Positions 35,095 through 43,067 of a stretch of 64,000 bases of DNA are shown in pieces. This stretch comes from Brevibacillus fulvus (GTDB lineage: Bacteria > Bacillota > Bacilli > Brevibacillales > Brevibacillaceae), in NCBI RefSeq assembly GCF_016908525.1, contig NZ_JAFBEB010000010.1:62001-126000 (forward strand). Direction: 5' to 3'. The first letter of the stretch is position 1; each line of letters opens with the position of its first letter. The notes below the pieces were generated by a model. The model saw only the letters and a program-made list of their open reading frames with translations. It was not told the DNA's origin and searched no databases. Position numbers and translations under genes: made by a program.

Positions 35095-35610
35095 ATGTTG
35101 ACGAGCAGGAAGCGGCCAATGGTCATGCAGTTTGTCGGTTATGCCAACTCCGGCAAGACGACATTGATCGGCGAACTGATCAGCCGTCTGCAGCACGCCG
35201 ATCCCAAGCTGCGCATCGGCGTGATCAAGCATGAAGGCGGCGGGCATGGCATAGCCATTGATCAGCCGGACAAGGATACCTGGAAGTATCGGGAGAAAGG
35301 TGCGGACTTCGTGGCGATTACTTCTTTTAGCCAAACCGCGTTTATTGAGCAACGCCCGGTTTCTTTAGGCGCATTGGTGGAAAGAATGCGCGAATCGGGC
35401 GCCGACTATGTGTTTGTGGAAGGATTTAAACAGGAGAGTTACCCCAAGATCGTACTTCTGCGCGACCCGCGTGATCGCGAATTAATCGGGCAGCTCAGCA
35501 ATGTGCGGGCGATTGTCAGTTGGACGCCCATTTCCGTTGACGGACTGCCCGTATTTGCGATTGACGATCTGGACCGCTTGACTGCTTTTTTGCTAGACTC
35601 ACAATCGTGA
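35095..35610 (+). CDS. mobB: Molybdopterin-guanine dinucleotide biosynthesis adaptor MobB
   Basis: This 171-residue P-loop protein has Walker A GYANSGKTTL (about residues 15-24), then IGVIKHEGGGHGI and a YVFVEGFKQESYPKI motif with the conserved GFK, typical of MobB. It binds GTP and assists MobA in making bis-MGD. It completes the mobA-fdhD-moeA-mobB set around the molybdoenzyme. Its stop nearly overlaps upstream codons of the following open frame. Confidence 0.93.
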   Translation: MLTSRKRPMVMQFVGYANSGKTTLIGELISRLQHADPKLRIGVIKHEGGGHGIAIDQPDKDTWKYREKGADFVAITSFSQTAFIEQRPVSLGALVERMRESGADYVFVEGFKQESYPKIVLLRDPRDRELIGQLSNVRAIVSWTPISVDGLPVFAIDDLDRLTAFLLDSQS

Positions 35611-35681
35611 GAGAAAGTGGGAAAGAAGTCTCGGCAAAAAATTCGCTTGAACTGGCGGAATCAGGAAGAAAGGGGAAAGGT

Positions 35682-36071
35682 ATGATTCAACGGCTGCTGG
35701 CCGGATTTCTCTCCGGTTTATTGTTCACTTTTGGCTCGGCCTTGTTGATTTTTTTTGATCGCAATATGGTGATACCGCTTGCCATGTTTACATTTCCCAC
35801 GATCTTTCTCTTGGGAATTCCCATGTCGATCGGCATTGATTTGCTGCTGAAACGGTTCAGAAAATCGGGCAGCAAAGCCGTTTTCTTGGCGGAAAGTGTC
35901 CTCTATCTGCTTGCCGGGTATGTCGCAAATCTGATCTTGTTCTGGGCAATTGCCAAAGAATTGATTCTGCCTACGGCAATGTTTCAACTGATGGGCGTCA
36001 TTGCCGCCTACCTGTATTTTCTTAACTTGTACGCGCTGAGAAAGTGGAAAAATCGCCATGACCAGCACTAA
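35682..36071 (+). CDS. Hypothetical four-helix membrane protein
   Basis: I chose ATG 35682, preceded by GGGGAAAGG; the frame is open back to 35607 but that part overlaps mobB. The 129-residue product has four hydrophobic helices (about 4-24, 29-50, 68-88, 95-117) and a basic, His-rich C terminus. I recognise no family. Same strand as mobB, 71 bp away. Confidence 0.6.
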   Translation: MIQRLLAGFLSGLLFTFGSALLIFFDRNMVIPLAMFTFPTIFLLGIPMSIGIDLLLKRFRKSGSKAVFLAESVLYLLAGYVANLILFWAIAKELILPTAMFQLMGVIAAYLYFLNLYALRKWKNRHDQH

Positions 36072-36134
36072 CTGGCAAGGCTTTAACAACTGCTACAGGC
36101 AGCCTCCTGTAAAAAGTTCGTGGAGTGGAGGACG

Positions 36135-36662
36135 ATGTTGGACATTCAAACGCTGATTTGGCTGTTTCCGATCGTGTTTATAGTGCATGATTTGGAAGAA
36201 ATCGTGACGGTGGAAAAATGGATCAAACGGAACCGGGCGAATCTCTATGAAAAGCTGCCGCGAAAATGGGCAGAGAGGATGATTCGGCAGTTTTCCTTGA
36301 CTACCGCACAATTTGCCGTTTCCGTTCTGGTTATCTTTCTTTTGATCAGTTGTTCGGCCCTGATGGCCAGCCAGTATGTCAACCATGCTCCCGTTTCCGA
36401 TATTTATCTTTTCCTCGTTTGTCAGCTTGTGTTTTTTGTGCATGCCTTCGTTCATATCGGGCAGGCGCTTTTTTTCCGTTCGTTTACACCGGGAGTCATC
36501 ACCTCCATCGTCATTATTCTTCCTTATAGTACCGCCCTGTTTCAGGAGTTATTTGCCCGGCAGATGATTACCTGGGAAACGATTGCCATCAGTATTCCTT
36601 TTGCTTTTCTATTCTTTCCTTTTGTTCTGTTCGCGCATTGGCTGGGGAAAAGAGTGGCCTAA
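36135..36662 (+). CDS. HXXEE-domain membrane protein
   Basis: I chose ATG 36135 (GGAGG just upstream) over GTG 36120. The 175-residue product carries the family motif HDLEE (about residue 19) after the first helix and has four to five hydrophobic helices, with a second conserved HAFVHIGQ. HXXEE proteins are uncharacterised; the conserved His/Glu pattern suggests a membrane-embedded metal or catalytic site. Confidence 0.75.
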   Translation: MLDIQTLIWLFPIVFIVHDLEEIVTVEKWIKRNRANLYEKLPRKWAERMIRQFSLTTAQFAVSVLVIFLLISCSALMASQYVNHAPVSDIYLFLVCQLVFFVHAFVHIGQALFFRSFTPGVITSIVIILPYSTALFQELFARQMITWETIAISIPFAFLFFPFVLFAHWLGKRVA

Positions 36663-36737
36663 ACCAAGCAGCAAACGGCCACAAGCGGGCGAGGCAGGTC
36701 GCTTTCCTCCTGACCGTACCGGTCGAGAAAAGCAAGC

Positions 36738-36762
36738 GGCCCCAACAAAAAACGTTGGGGCC
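36738..36762. terminator. Hairpin between convergent HXXEE and XRE-cupin genes
   Basis: GGCCCCAAC (36738-36746) pairs perfectly with GTTGGGGCC (36754-36762). The T tract is weak on both strands. Confidence 0.55.
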
Positions 36763-36773
36763 AAGGCGGTCAG

Positions 36774-37322
36774 TTATAACGTAATGTCAGTACGTTCCTC
36801 GGAATAGTTGGCGATCAGCAGAACGGCCGGTTCTTCGCCGGCATTTTTAATCAGATGCGGAACACAAGCTTTCCAACTGAAAGAGTCGCCTTCTTCCAAG
36901 ACGGCGGAGTCTTCCCCTTGCCGAATCAGCACTTTTCCTTTCAAGACATAATGGACCTCTGAACCGGCGTGAACCATCATCTCTTCATTTTCCGGAGCGC
37001 CAACCGGCAATTCAATCATCACCAGCCGCAAACCTGCGTCGTCGATCAAATGCTCGACGCGAATTTGTTCCTTGCCCAAAACCGTTTGCTTACGCTCATC
37101 CTTCCGCACAATGCGCAGCCGTTCTTCTTCATGCAAGAGCAAATAGGGCAGGGGGACATTGAGAAACTGGGCGATGCTGTCGAGGGTAGCGATCGATGGC
37201 GATGTTTTGTTGTTTTCCACATGACTCATAAAGCCTTTGGATAAACCGGTGCCTTCACACAATTGAGCAATCGTGATCCCTTTTCGTTTGCGAATCGCAC
37301 GAATCGTTGAACCGATCTTCAT
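36774..37322 (-). CDS. XRE-family regulator with C-terminal cupin
   Basis: This 182-residue protein has an N-terminal HTH_3 domain (about 5-60: IRAIRKRKGITIAQLCEGTG and MSHVENNKTSPSIATLDSIA) and a C-terminal cupin (about 105-178: VHAGSEVHYVLKGKVLIRQG and LEEGDSFSWKACVPHLIKNA). This layout is used by PuuR/SutR-type regulators, where the cupin senses a small ligand. Targets are unknown; it is monocistronic and sits near a short IR-rich area upstream. Confidence 0.88.
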   Translation of the reverse strand: MKIGSTIRAIRKRKGITIAQLCEGTGLSKGFMSHVENNKTSPSIATLDSIAQFLNVPLPYLLLHEEERLRIVRKDERKQTVLGKEQIRVEHLIDDAGLRLVMIELPVGAPENEEMMVHAGSEVHYVLKGKVLIRQGEDSAVLEEGDSFSWKACVPHLIKNAGEEPAVLLIANYSEERTDITL

Positions 37323-37460
37323 GTTTGCTTAACTCCAGTCTGTTAGTTCTTAGGTCTTGTATCATTCCACTCTAATACTAGCAAAATGCAAGGGCTCCAT
37401 CCAGACAACAAGGCCAGCCAAATCTTTTCAGTCACTGCTGTCACTGGAGCGCTCGGCAAA

Positions 37461-37484
37461 TAGCCCCTTTCGAAAAAGGGGCTA
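37461..37484 (-). terminator. Terminator of plsC
   Basis: TAGCCCCTTT (37461-37470), loop CGAA, AAAGGGGCTA (37475-37484): a perfect 10-bp stem. The plsC stop codon (complement of 37482-37484) lies inside the stem. Confidence 0.75.
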
Positions 37485-38051
37485 GTGTCGCATCGAGTGC
37501 TGGAGTTGTTTGATCGCCTCGGCAATCGCTGTGGCGATTTCCGTATAATCCATGCCTTTGGCAAAAGTCATCGGCTTGCCGTAAACAATGCCCGCTTGCT
37601 GCCGCCAGCCTTTCTTCACACCATAAATATAAGTGGGAATGACCGGCGCTTCGCTTTTTCCGACCAAAAAGCCAATTCCTTTTTTGGGATCTTGCATTTC
37701 TTCCGTTTTGGAGCGCGTTCCTTCCAGAAAGATCGCGAAGATTTTTCCTTCCTGCAACAAACGGAGCGATTGTTTGAGCGATTTGACATCCGCTTGTCCG
37801 CGTTTTACCGGAAAGGCGCCAAATTTTGACAACAACCAGGCAAAGATGCGATTGCGAAACAGCTCTTCTTTGGCCATGATGTGCATTTTGCGGGGAACGT
37901 GTGAGCCGACCATGAGCGGATCATAGTTGCTGGTGTGGTTCATTCCTAAGATACAGCTTCCTTCTGGAATGTTCTCCATTCCTTCTATTTTAATGCGGAA
38001 GCGGATGTGCAGCCAAAGGTAGACCGCTGTTCGGCAAAACCAGTAAATCAT
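37482..38051 (-). CDS. plsC: 1-acyl-sn-glycerol-3-phosphate acyltransferase
   Basis: This 189-residue membrane-associated protein has an N-terminal hydrophobic stretch, the catalytic His-x4-Asp motif in MNHTSNYDPLMVG, FPVKRGQAD, the substrate-binding IFLEGTRSK and PVIPTYIYG. It transfers an acyl chain to lysophosphatidate in phospholipid synthesis. It lies just downstream (minus strand) of the DUF423 gene, with a 35-bp gap, so they may be co-transcribed. Confidence 0.92.
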   Translation of the reverse strand: MIYWFCRTAVYLWLHIRFRIKIEGMENIPEGSCILGMNHTSNYDPLMVGSHVPRKMHIMAKEELFRNRIFAWLLSKFGAFPVKRGQADVKSLKQSLRLLQEGKIFAIFLEGTRSKTEEMQDPKKGIGFLVGKSEAPVIPTYIYGVKKGWRQQAGIVYGKPMTFAKGMDYTEIATAIAEAIKQLQHSMRH

Positions 38052-38086
38052 GCGCGTAACTCCTTTAAATCATTTCGAATTTCTGA

Positions 38087-38464
38087 TCAAGCGACGCTTT
38101 TCCAGCCGTGAATGGCCAGCATGATCCAGCCAAGCAGGAAGAGTACGCCGCCGATCGGCGTAATGGCTCCGAGAACGCGAACGTTGCTGAGTGCCAAGGC
38201 ATACAAACTGCCGGAGAAAAAGATGATGCCGGCAAAGAAACTCCAGCCCGCCCAGACGAGATACGTGGAGTCTGGATACCATTTGCTTAAAATGGCCACA
38301 AGGATGAGAGCGATCGCATGAATCATTTCGTATTGGACACCCGTTTGAAAGACGCCCAACAAGTAATCGGACAAACGCGATTTCAAACCATGGGCGGCGA
38401 ACGCACCGAGCGCTACGGCAAGAAATCCGTTCAGGCTGCCCAACAGCAAAAAGGTTTTCACCAT
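38087..38464 (-). CDS. DUF423 (YwdK-like) membrane protein
   Basis: I chose the ATG at 38464, preceded by AAGGAG on the minus strand. The 125-residue protein has four hydrophobic helices and the DUF423 pattern LGAFAAHGLKSRLSDY near the N terminus, QYEMIHAIALI and GGVLFLLGW. The family is widespread and uncharacterised. Confidence 0.85.
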   Translation of the reverse strand: MVKTFLLLGSLNGFLAVALGAFAAHGLKSRLSDYLLGVFQTGVQYEMIHAIALILVAILSKWYPDSTYLVWAGWSFFAGIIFFSGSLYALALSNVRVLGAITPIGGVLFLLGWIMLAIHGWKSVA

Positions 38465-38647
38465 GTAAATCTCCTTTACTTGCAATAATTTTATCTGCTT
38501 TCATTTTACATGAAACGGCTGGAAAATGCCTAATTGAATTTGGACAAATTCGTGGACTCCGTCGGGCGCTTTGCGTGATTTCCTTAGCTTCTTTTTGCTT
38601 GAATCAACATATATATGAATCAAGCTGCAAGCAAGGAGCTGAGAACA

Positions 38648-40069
38648 ATGAAAAATGACGAGAAGCTCGAACTGGAGCGGGCGATCGATGAGATTACGGA
38701 AATCGCCAAAGGTTTTGGACTCGATTTTTATCCGATGCGTTATGAAATTTGTCCCGCGGATATAATTTATACGTTTGGTGCCTATGGGATGCCGACAAGG
38801 TTCTCGCACTGGAGTTTCGGCAAGACCTTTTACCGCATGAAATTGCAGTACGATTTGAACCTGAGCAAAATTTACGAGCTGGTGATCAATTCCAATCCGT
38901 GTTATGCCTTTTTGCTCGATGGCAACAGTCTGATTCAAAACAAGCTGATTGTCGCCCACGTCCTGGCACACTGCGACTTTTTCAAAAACAATGTGCGCTT
39001 CTCCAATACCAATCGCGACATGGTGGAGAGCATGGCTGCCAGTTCGGAACGTATCCGCCAATATGAAATCAAGTACGGCAAGGAGGAAGTGGAAAAATTT
39101 CTCGATGCTTGTCTGGCGATCCAGGAGCATATCGATCCCGGACTGTTGCAGCCCAAGCTTCGCTGGAAAAAAGAGCAGGAGGAGCCGGAACAGGCAACGG
39201 TGAAGGCAGAACGGCGGACACCGTATGATGATCTGTGGAATCTCGATCAAAAAGAGGAAGCGGAGCCGCAGCCCAAAAAGACAAAACGTTTCCCGCCGCA
39301 ACCGGAAAAAGATTTGCTCCTGTTTATTCAGGAATACAGCTCCATTCTGGAAGAATGGCAACGCGACATTTTAACGATCATGCGCGATGAAATGCTTTAT
39401 TTTTGGCCGCAGCTGGAAACGAAAATCATGAATGAAGGCTGGGCCAGCTACTGGCATTGCCGGATTTTGCGCGAACTGGATCTAAGCGAAGAAGAAACGA
39501 TCGAATTTGCCAAACTTCATTCGTCGGTCATTCAACCGTCAACGACCAGCATCAATCCATACCATTTGGGACTAAAGATCTTTGAAGATATTGAAAAAAG
39601 ATATGATCATCCGACAGCAGAGGAGCAAGAGCGATTTGGCCGCAAACCAGGGCAAGGAAGAAACAAAATTTTTGAGGTTCGGGAAATGGAATCCGATATT
39701 AGCTTTATCCGCAATTACTTGACCAAGGAACTGGTCACCGATCTGGACCTTTATTTGTTTGCCAAGCAGGGGAACGATTGGGTTGTCGAAGAAAAAGCAT
39801 GGGAGCAGGTGCGGGATGGTCTGGCCAACAGCCGGGTTAATGGCGGATTTCCTTATCTGATGGTACAGGATGGCGATTATTTAAGGGTGGGCGAGCTCTA
39901 TCTCAAGCACAGCTATGAAGGATTGGAATTGGATTTGAAATACCTGGAGAAAACAATCCCTTACATTTACCAGCTTTGGGGCAAAAATGTCCATTTGGAG
40001 ACGATCGTTGAAGAACGTCCCGTTGTCTTTACGTATGACGGGAAGAAAGTACACAAGCGGTTTTTGTGA
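38648..40069 (+). CDS. spoVR: SpoVR family sporulation protein
   Basis: I chose ATG 38648 (AAGGAGC upstream). The 474-residue protein matches Spo[64 protein letters not shown] (conserved His/Trp), and [14 protein letters not shown]. In B. subtilis SpoVR affects spore cortex formation; in many genomes SpoVR, YhbH/DUF444 and the kinase PrkA form one functional set. Here yhbH is split at 5.9 kb and prkA is not in the window. Slightly convergent with the GMC gene. Confidence 0.95.
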   Translation: MKNDEKLELERAIDEITEIAKGFGLDFYPMRYEICPADIIYTFGAYGMPTRFSHWSFGKTFYRMKLQYDLNLSKIYELVINSNPCYAFLLDGNSLIQNKLIVAHVLAHCDFFKNNVRFSNTNRDMVESMAASSERIRQYEIKYGKEEVEKFLDACLAIQEHIDPGLLQPKLRWKKEQEEPEQATVKAERRTPYDDLWNLDQKEEAEPQPKKTKRFPPQPEKDLLLFIQEYSSILEEWQRDILTIMRDEMLYFWPQLETKIMNEGWASYWHCRILRELDLSEEETIEFAKLHSSVIQPSTTSINPYHLGLKIFEDIEKRYDHPTAEEQERFGRKPGQGRNKIFEVREMESDISFIRNYLTKELVTDLDLYLFAKQGNDWVVEEKAWEQVRDGLANSRVNGGFPYLMVQDGDYLRVGELYLKHSYEGLELDLKYLEKTIPYIYQLWGKNVHLETIVEERPVVFTYDGKKVHKRFL

Positions 40070-40085
40070 AAGGTGAAGAAGAACC

Positions 40086-40112
40086 TTGAGAGAGCGCCAC
40101 AAGCGCTCCTCA
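40086..40112. terminator. Hairpin between spoVR and the GMC oxidoreductase
   Basis: TTGAG-A-GAGCGC pairs with GCGCTC-C-TCAA around loop CACAA, forming a two-part stem between convergent genes. T-richness is modest. Confidence 0.6.
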
Positions 40113-40138
40113 AGGCTCCGGTTATGCGGATGGATGGT

Positions 40139-41860
40139 TTACACCAAAGAACCGCCTTTTTGCAAATATTTGAGAATCCCTTCTGCGGCGAGGTAGGACA
40201 ATGCGCCTACGGTACCGGTCGGGTTGTAACCGCTGTTGTGCGTAAACGAAGAAGCGCCAACGACAAACACGTTTTCCGCATCCCACATTTGACTGTAACG
40301 GTTTACGGCCGAAATGCTTGGATCTGTTCCCATTACGACACCGCCTGTATTGTGTGTCGATTGGTATGGAGTGATGTCATATGGTCCCAATTCACCGGAA
40401 ACTTGCATTTTCGATGGACCCATTTCTTTCAGGACTTCGCCGGCTTTTTCAGCGAGGAATTTGGTCAATTCTCTGTCCTGATCCTCGAAATCGTAAGTAA
40501 TGCGCAGCAATGGCATGCCATATGCGTCTTTATACACAGGGTCAAGATCAAGGAAATGGTGTTTGTAAGGCAGGTTTGCCCCTTGCGTACTTACCGTAAT
40601 AACCGAGTTGGCATATTTGATGGAAGTGCTCTTGAATTCTTTCCCCCACGATTTGGTGCCTTTTGGAACCGAGTTGCTGGCAATTGGACGAGCGCCGGTT
40701 TGCGCGACGCGAATACCGCCGCCATGCAGGAAGTTCAAATCGCTATGGTCGAAGTTGTCGCCGTTGAAGTCGTCAAAGATCGTACCGAGAGCTCCGGCAC
40801 CCATAAACGTGTTGAATTCTTTGTCATCGTAGAAGCCGATTGCTTTACCCGCTTGCACTTGATAGGCATAGTTGCGGCCAATTACCCCGGTTCCCGCAAC
40901 CGGATCGTACGGTTTGCCCAGCTTGGAGTTGAGCAAAATGCGCACGTTGTTAAATACATAGCTGGCGAGAATGACGACATCTGCAGGTTGCTCAAATTCC
41001 TCTCCGGTCAAAGTGTTTACATAAACAACGCCGGAAGCTTTTTTGCCATCATGAATGATCCGGGTCACATTGGAGTAGGTGCGAACTTCCAGATTACCGG
41101 TATTTTGCGCAACCGGAATAACGGTAACGACTGGATCGGCTTTTGCGCCGTATTCGCAACCAAAACGTTCGCAGAAAGCGCAATACTGACAAGCAGCGCG
41201 TTCGATGCCGTCCGGGTTTTTGTAAATGTCGGTCAAGTTGGCAGAAGGAATGGTGTAAGGATGGTATCCCAGTTTTTTGGCAGCCTCTTCAAACATTTTC
41301 ATGATCGGCGTCTTTTTCATCGGGGGCAGCGGGAATGGGTTGGAACGTTTCCCAACCATCGGATTTTGCTCCTGATCGCCAGCGATCCCTGCCATTTTTT
41401 CAAACTTGTCAAAGTAGGGCTCCAATTCATCGTAGGTAATGCCCCAGTCTTGCAGCGTCATGCCTTCCGGAATCTTTTTGGCGCCGTACCGTTCGATCGT
41501 TTTGGACTTGATTTCAAAGTCATACGGCAAGAAACGGTAGGTTTGTCCATTCCAGTGAGAACCAGATCCGCCCAGTCCGTCACCCAGCAGGAACGAACCG
41601 TATGTACGCATTGGCAAAGAGCGCTCTTTCGTATTATGCCGGAACGTGATCGTTTCTTTGGACAGGTCTTGCATCATTTCGTTGCGTTGCGCATAACGCA
41701 ATTCATCGTGAGCCATATAGTAATCGGCCGTGCTTCTGCCTTTACCGCGTTCCAGCCCGACTACCTTGATGCCCGCCTTGGTCAGTTCAGCAGCGATGAT
41801 TCCCCCGGACCAGCCCATACCGGCGATCACGACAGGAACTTTAGGTAACTTGGTTGCCAT
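40139..41860 (-). CDS. GMC-family flavin oxidoreductase (gluconate 2-dehydrogenase large-subunit-like)
   Basis: This 573-residue flavoprotein has an N-terminal FAD-binding motif (VVIAGMGWSGGIIAAELTKA), GGSGSHWNGQTYR, an intact GMC C-terminal domain with the active-site HNTGGVVMGTD and HNSGYNPTGTVGALSYLAAE. CQYCAFCERFGCEYGAKAD contains four Cys, which could hold a cluster or be structural. No signal peptide: it would be exported, if at all, with its Tat partner, the gene directly upstream (24-bp gap). The sugar or polyol substrate is unknown. Confidence 0.88.
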   Translation of the reverse strand: MATKLPKVPVVIAGMGWSGGIIAAELTKAGIKVVGLERGKGRSTADYYMAHDELRYAQRNEMMQDLSKETITFRHNTKERSLPMRTYGSFLLGDGLGGSGSHWNGQTYRFLPYDFEIKSKTIERYGAKKIPEGMTLQDWGITYDELEPYFDKFEKMAGIAGDQEQNPMVGKRSNPFPLPPMKKTPIMKMFEEAAKKLGYHPYTIPSANLTDIYKNPDGIERAACQYCAFCERFGCEYGAKADPVVTVIPVAQNTGNLEVRTYSNVTRIIHDGKKASGVVYVNTLTGEEFEQPADVVILASYVFNNVRILLNSKLGKPYDPVAGTGVIGRNYAYQVQAGKAIGFYDDKEFNTFMGAGALGTIFDDFNGDNFDHSDLNFLHGGGIRVAQTGARPIASNSVPKGTKSWGKEFKSTSIKYANSVITVSTQGANLPYKHHFLDLDPVYKDAYGMPLLRITYDFEDQDRELTKFLAEKAGEVLKEMGPSKMQVSGELGPYDITPYQSTHNTGGVVMGTDPSISAVNRYSQMWDAENVFVVGASSFTHNSGYNPTGTVGALSYLAAEGILKYLQKGGSLV

Positions 41861-41883
41861 CTATTTATTCAGCCCTTTCTTGA

Positions 41884-42639
41884 TTAATGACCCATGTGGT
41901 CGTGCAAACTTTTGGGTTCGATCGTCATAAACTCTTCTTTTTCGATGTCTTTTGCATAACCCATTTGATTGCCAGGATATTTTCGCATTTTCCAACCTTG
42001 CATATCTTTGTTGCCGCCATACATCGGGTCCGCGTATACGCCTTCAAGTGTCAGGCTGCGCAGCATTTTGAAAAATTCTTTCGTTGTCGTTCCGGTAAGC
42101 TGAAACTCCTTGCCTTCCTCAAAAACGGTCAAAACTTCTTCATGTTCGGCTTCAGACAATTCTGCGAATTTTTTGTTGTACTTCTGTTGACTGTAGGTGT
42201 TCAGTCCTTGCAAACCGATAGTAAAGATTTCCGCACGGCGAAGAGGCGATTGCATGCCTTGTGTCGCGGATCCTTTGTAGAACGGACCTTGCATGTAGTC
42301 TTTCGCATTGATTCCCCATGGGCTGGCCAACTGGTGATCGATGTAATAGGCGACACCCAACTCTTTTGCGCCAGGTCCGTGCTCATCCTGCGGAAAGATG
42401 CATTCAACGGCAGCTTCCGTAGTTTGGAACTGCTCTTGATTGAAAAACATCAGAGCTTTGTTGTAATCGACCGGTTTTTCAACAACTTTTTCCGCTTCTT
42501 TCGTTGTTGCTTCTTTCTGACCAGTCAAGGAACCGCCGATGACTCCGCCGACGATGAGACCACCCAGTGCAAACCCAGAGTTTTTCAAAAAGTTGCGTCG
42601 GGAATTGTCTACTGGTTGCTTACTATCTTTTTCCGGCAA
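41884..42639 (-). CDS. Gluconate 2-dehydrogenase subunit 3-like protein with Tat signal
   Basis: I chose TTG at 42639, where AGGGGGAAG lies upstream on the minus strand; the frame extends to 42696. The 251-residue protein has a twin-arginine signal (SRRNFLKNSGFALGGLIVGG) and then the subunit-3 domain. It is the small subunit that carries the flavin subunit across the membrane in the known three-component enzymes. The cytochrome c subunit gene of those enzymes is absent here, so the electron acceptor differs or is encoded elsewhere. Confidence 0.85.
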   Translation of the reverse strand: MPEKDSKQPVDNSRRNFLKNSGFALGGLIVGGVIGGSLTGQKEATTKEAEKVVEKPVDYNKALMFFNQEQFQTTEAAVECIFPQDEHGPGAKELGVAYYIDHQLASPWGINAKDYMQGPFYKGSATQGMQSPLRRAEIFTIGLQGLNTYSQQKYNKKFAELSEAEHEEVLTVFEEGKEFQLTGTTTKEFFKMLRSLTLEGVYADPMYGGNKDMQGWKMRKYPGNQMGYAKDIEKEEFMTIEPKSLHDHMGH

Positions 42640-42681
42640 AATACTTCCCCCTAACAGTGAATGAGATTTTTGTCGAAATTT

Positions 42682-42711
42682 ATTATATATTAGCAATTAC
42701 GCATACGACAA
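42682..42711 (-). promoter_or_regulatory. Promoter of the GMC oxidoreductase operon
   Basis: On the minus strand, TTGTCG (42711-42706), an 18-bp spacer and TATAAT (42687-42682) lie about 40 bp before the start. Confidence 0.6.
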
Positions 42712-42848
42712 GGTTAAATTAATAAAATAAAATTTTAATCATATGTTAAAATTATGGAAAAGTGGTGATAATACACTGAATAACGATGTCGTATTATGTA
42801 AAAAAATGTTTTTGATTGTTGACTAGTTATAGCAAGTAGTGTTTAATT

Positions 42849-42876
42849 TTGACAGATCCTTTTTTACTAATACGAT
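42849..42876 (+). promoter_or_regulatory. Promoter of riboswitch-MCP transcript
   Basis: A perfect TTGACA (42849-42854), a 16-bp spacer and TACGAT (42871-42876) lie immediately before the aptamer, with little room to its first stem. Confidence 0.65.
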
Positions 42877-42878
42877 AA

Positions 42879-43010
42879 TGGCAAACTCTGCCGAAAGGGG
42901 AGGACGCAAAGCCACGGGTCTAATGGATGGCAACATCCGATGATCGCCGGGCTGCCGAAGTGAGGAAGAGGGTTCAGCTGATCTCACTTTCCAAAAGTGG
43001 GTTTTTTTTT
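42879..43010 (+). ncRNA. Cyclic di-GMP-I (GEMM-I) riboswitch with terminator
   Basis: The aptamer (about 42879-42970) shows the GEMM-I core: GGCAAACTCTGCCGAAAGG, then GGACGCAAAGCCACGGGTCT, and CGCCGGGCTGCC. The tetraloop-like GAAA and the conserved A-rich junction GACGCAAAGCC are intact. The expression platform is a short hairpin (42983-43001) followed by nine T's (43002-43010), a transcription terminator. The regulated gene is a chemotaxis receptor, so motility or taxis would respond to the second messenger. Whether ligand switches the gene on or off cannot be read without folding. Confidence 0.92.
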
Positions 43011-43067
43011 ACCCAAAACCGGGAATGAGAGTACCAAGCTCGAAAAAACGAAGAAGAAGGAGAAGAA

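Noticed and set aside
40073-41848. 591-codon plus-strand frame opposite the GMC oxidoreductase
   Set aside because: The minus-strand frame has complete FAD and GMC motifs; this frame is an antisense shadow despite its length.
42661-42690. Spo0A box (TGTCGAA) in the GMC promoter region
   Set aside because: A single seven-base match in AT-rich DNA is too likely by chance.
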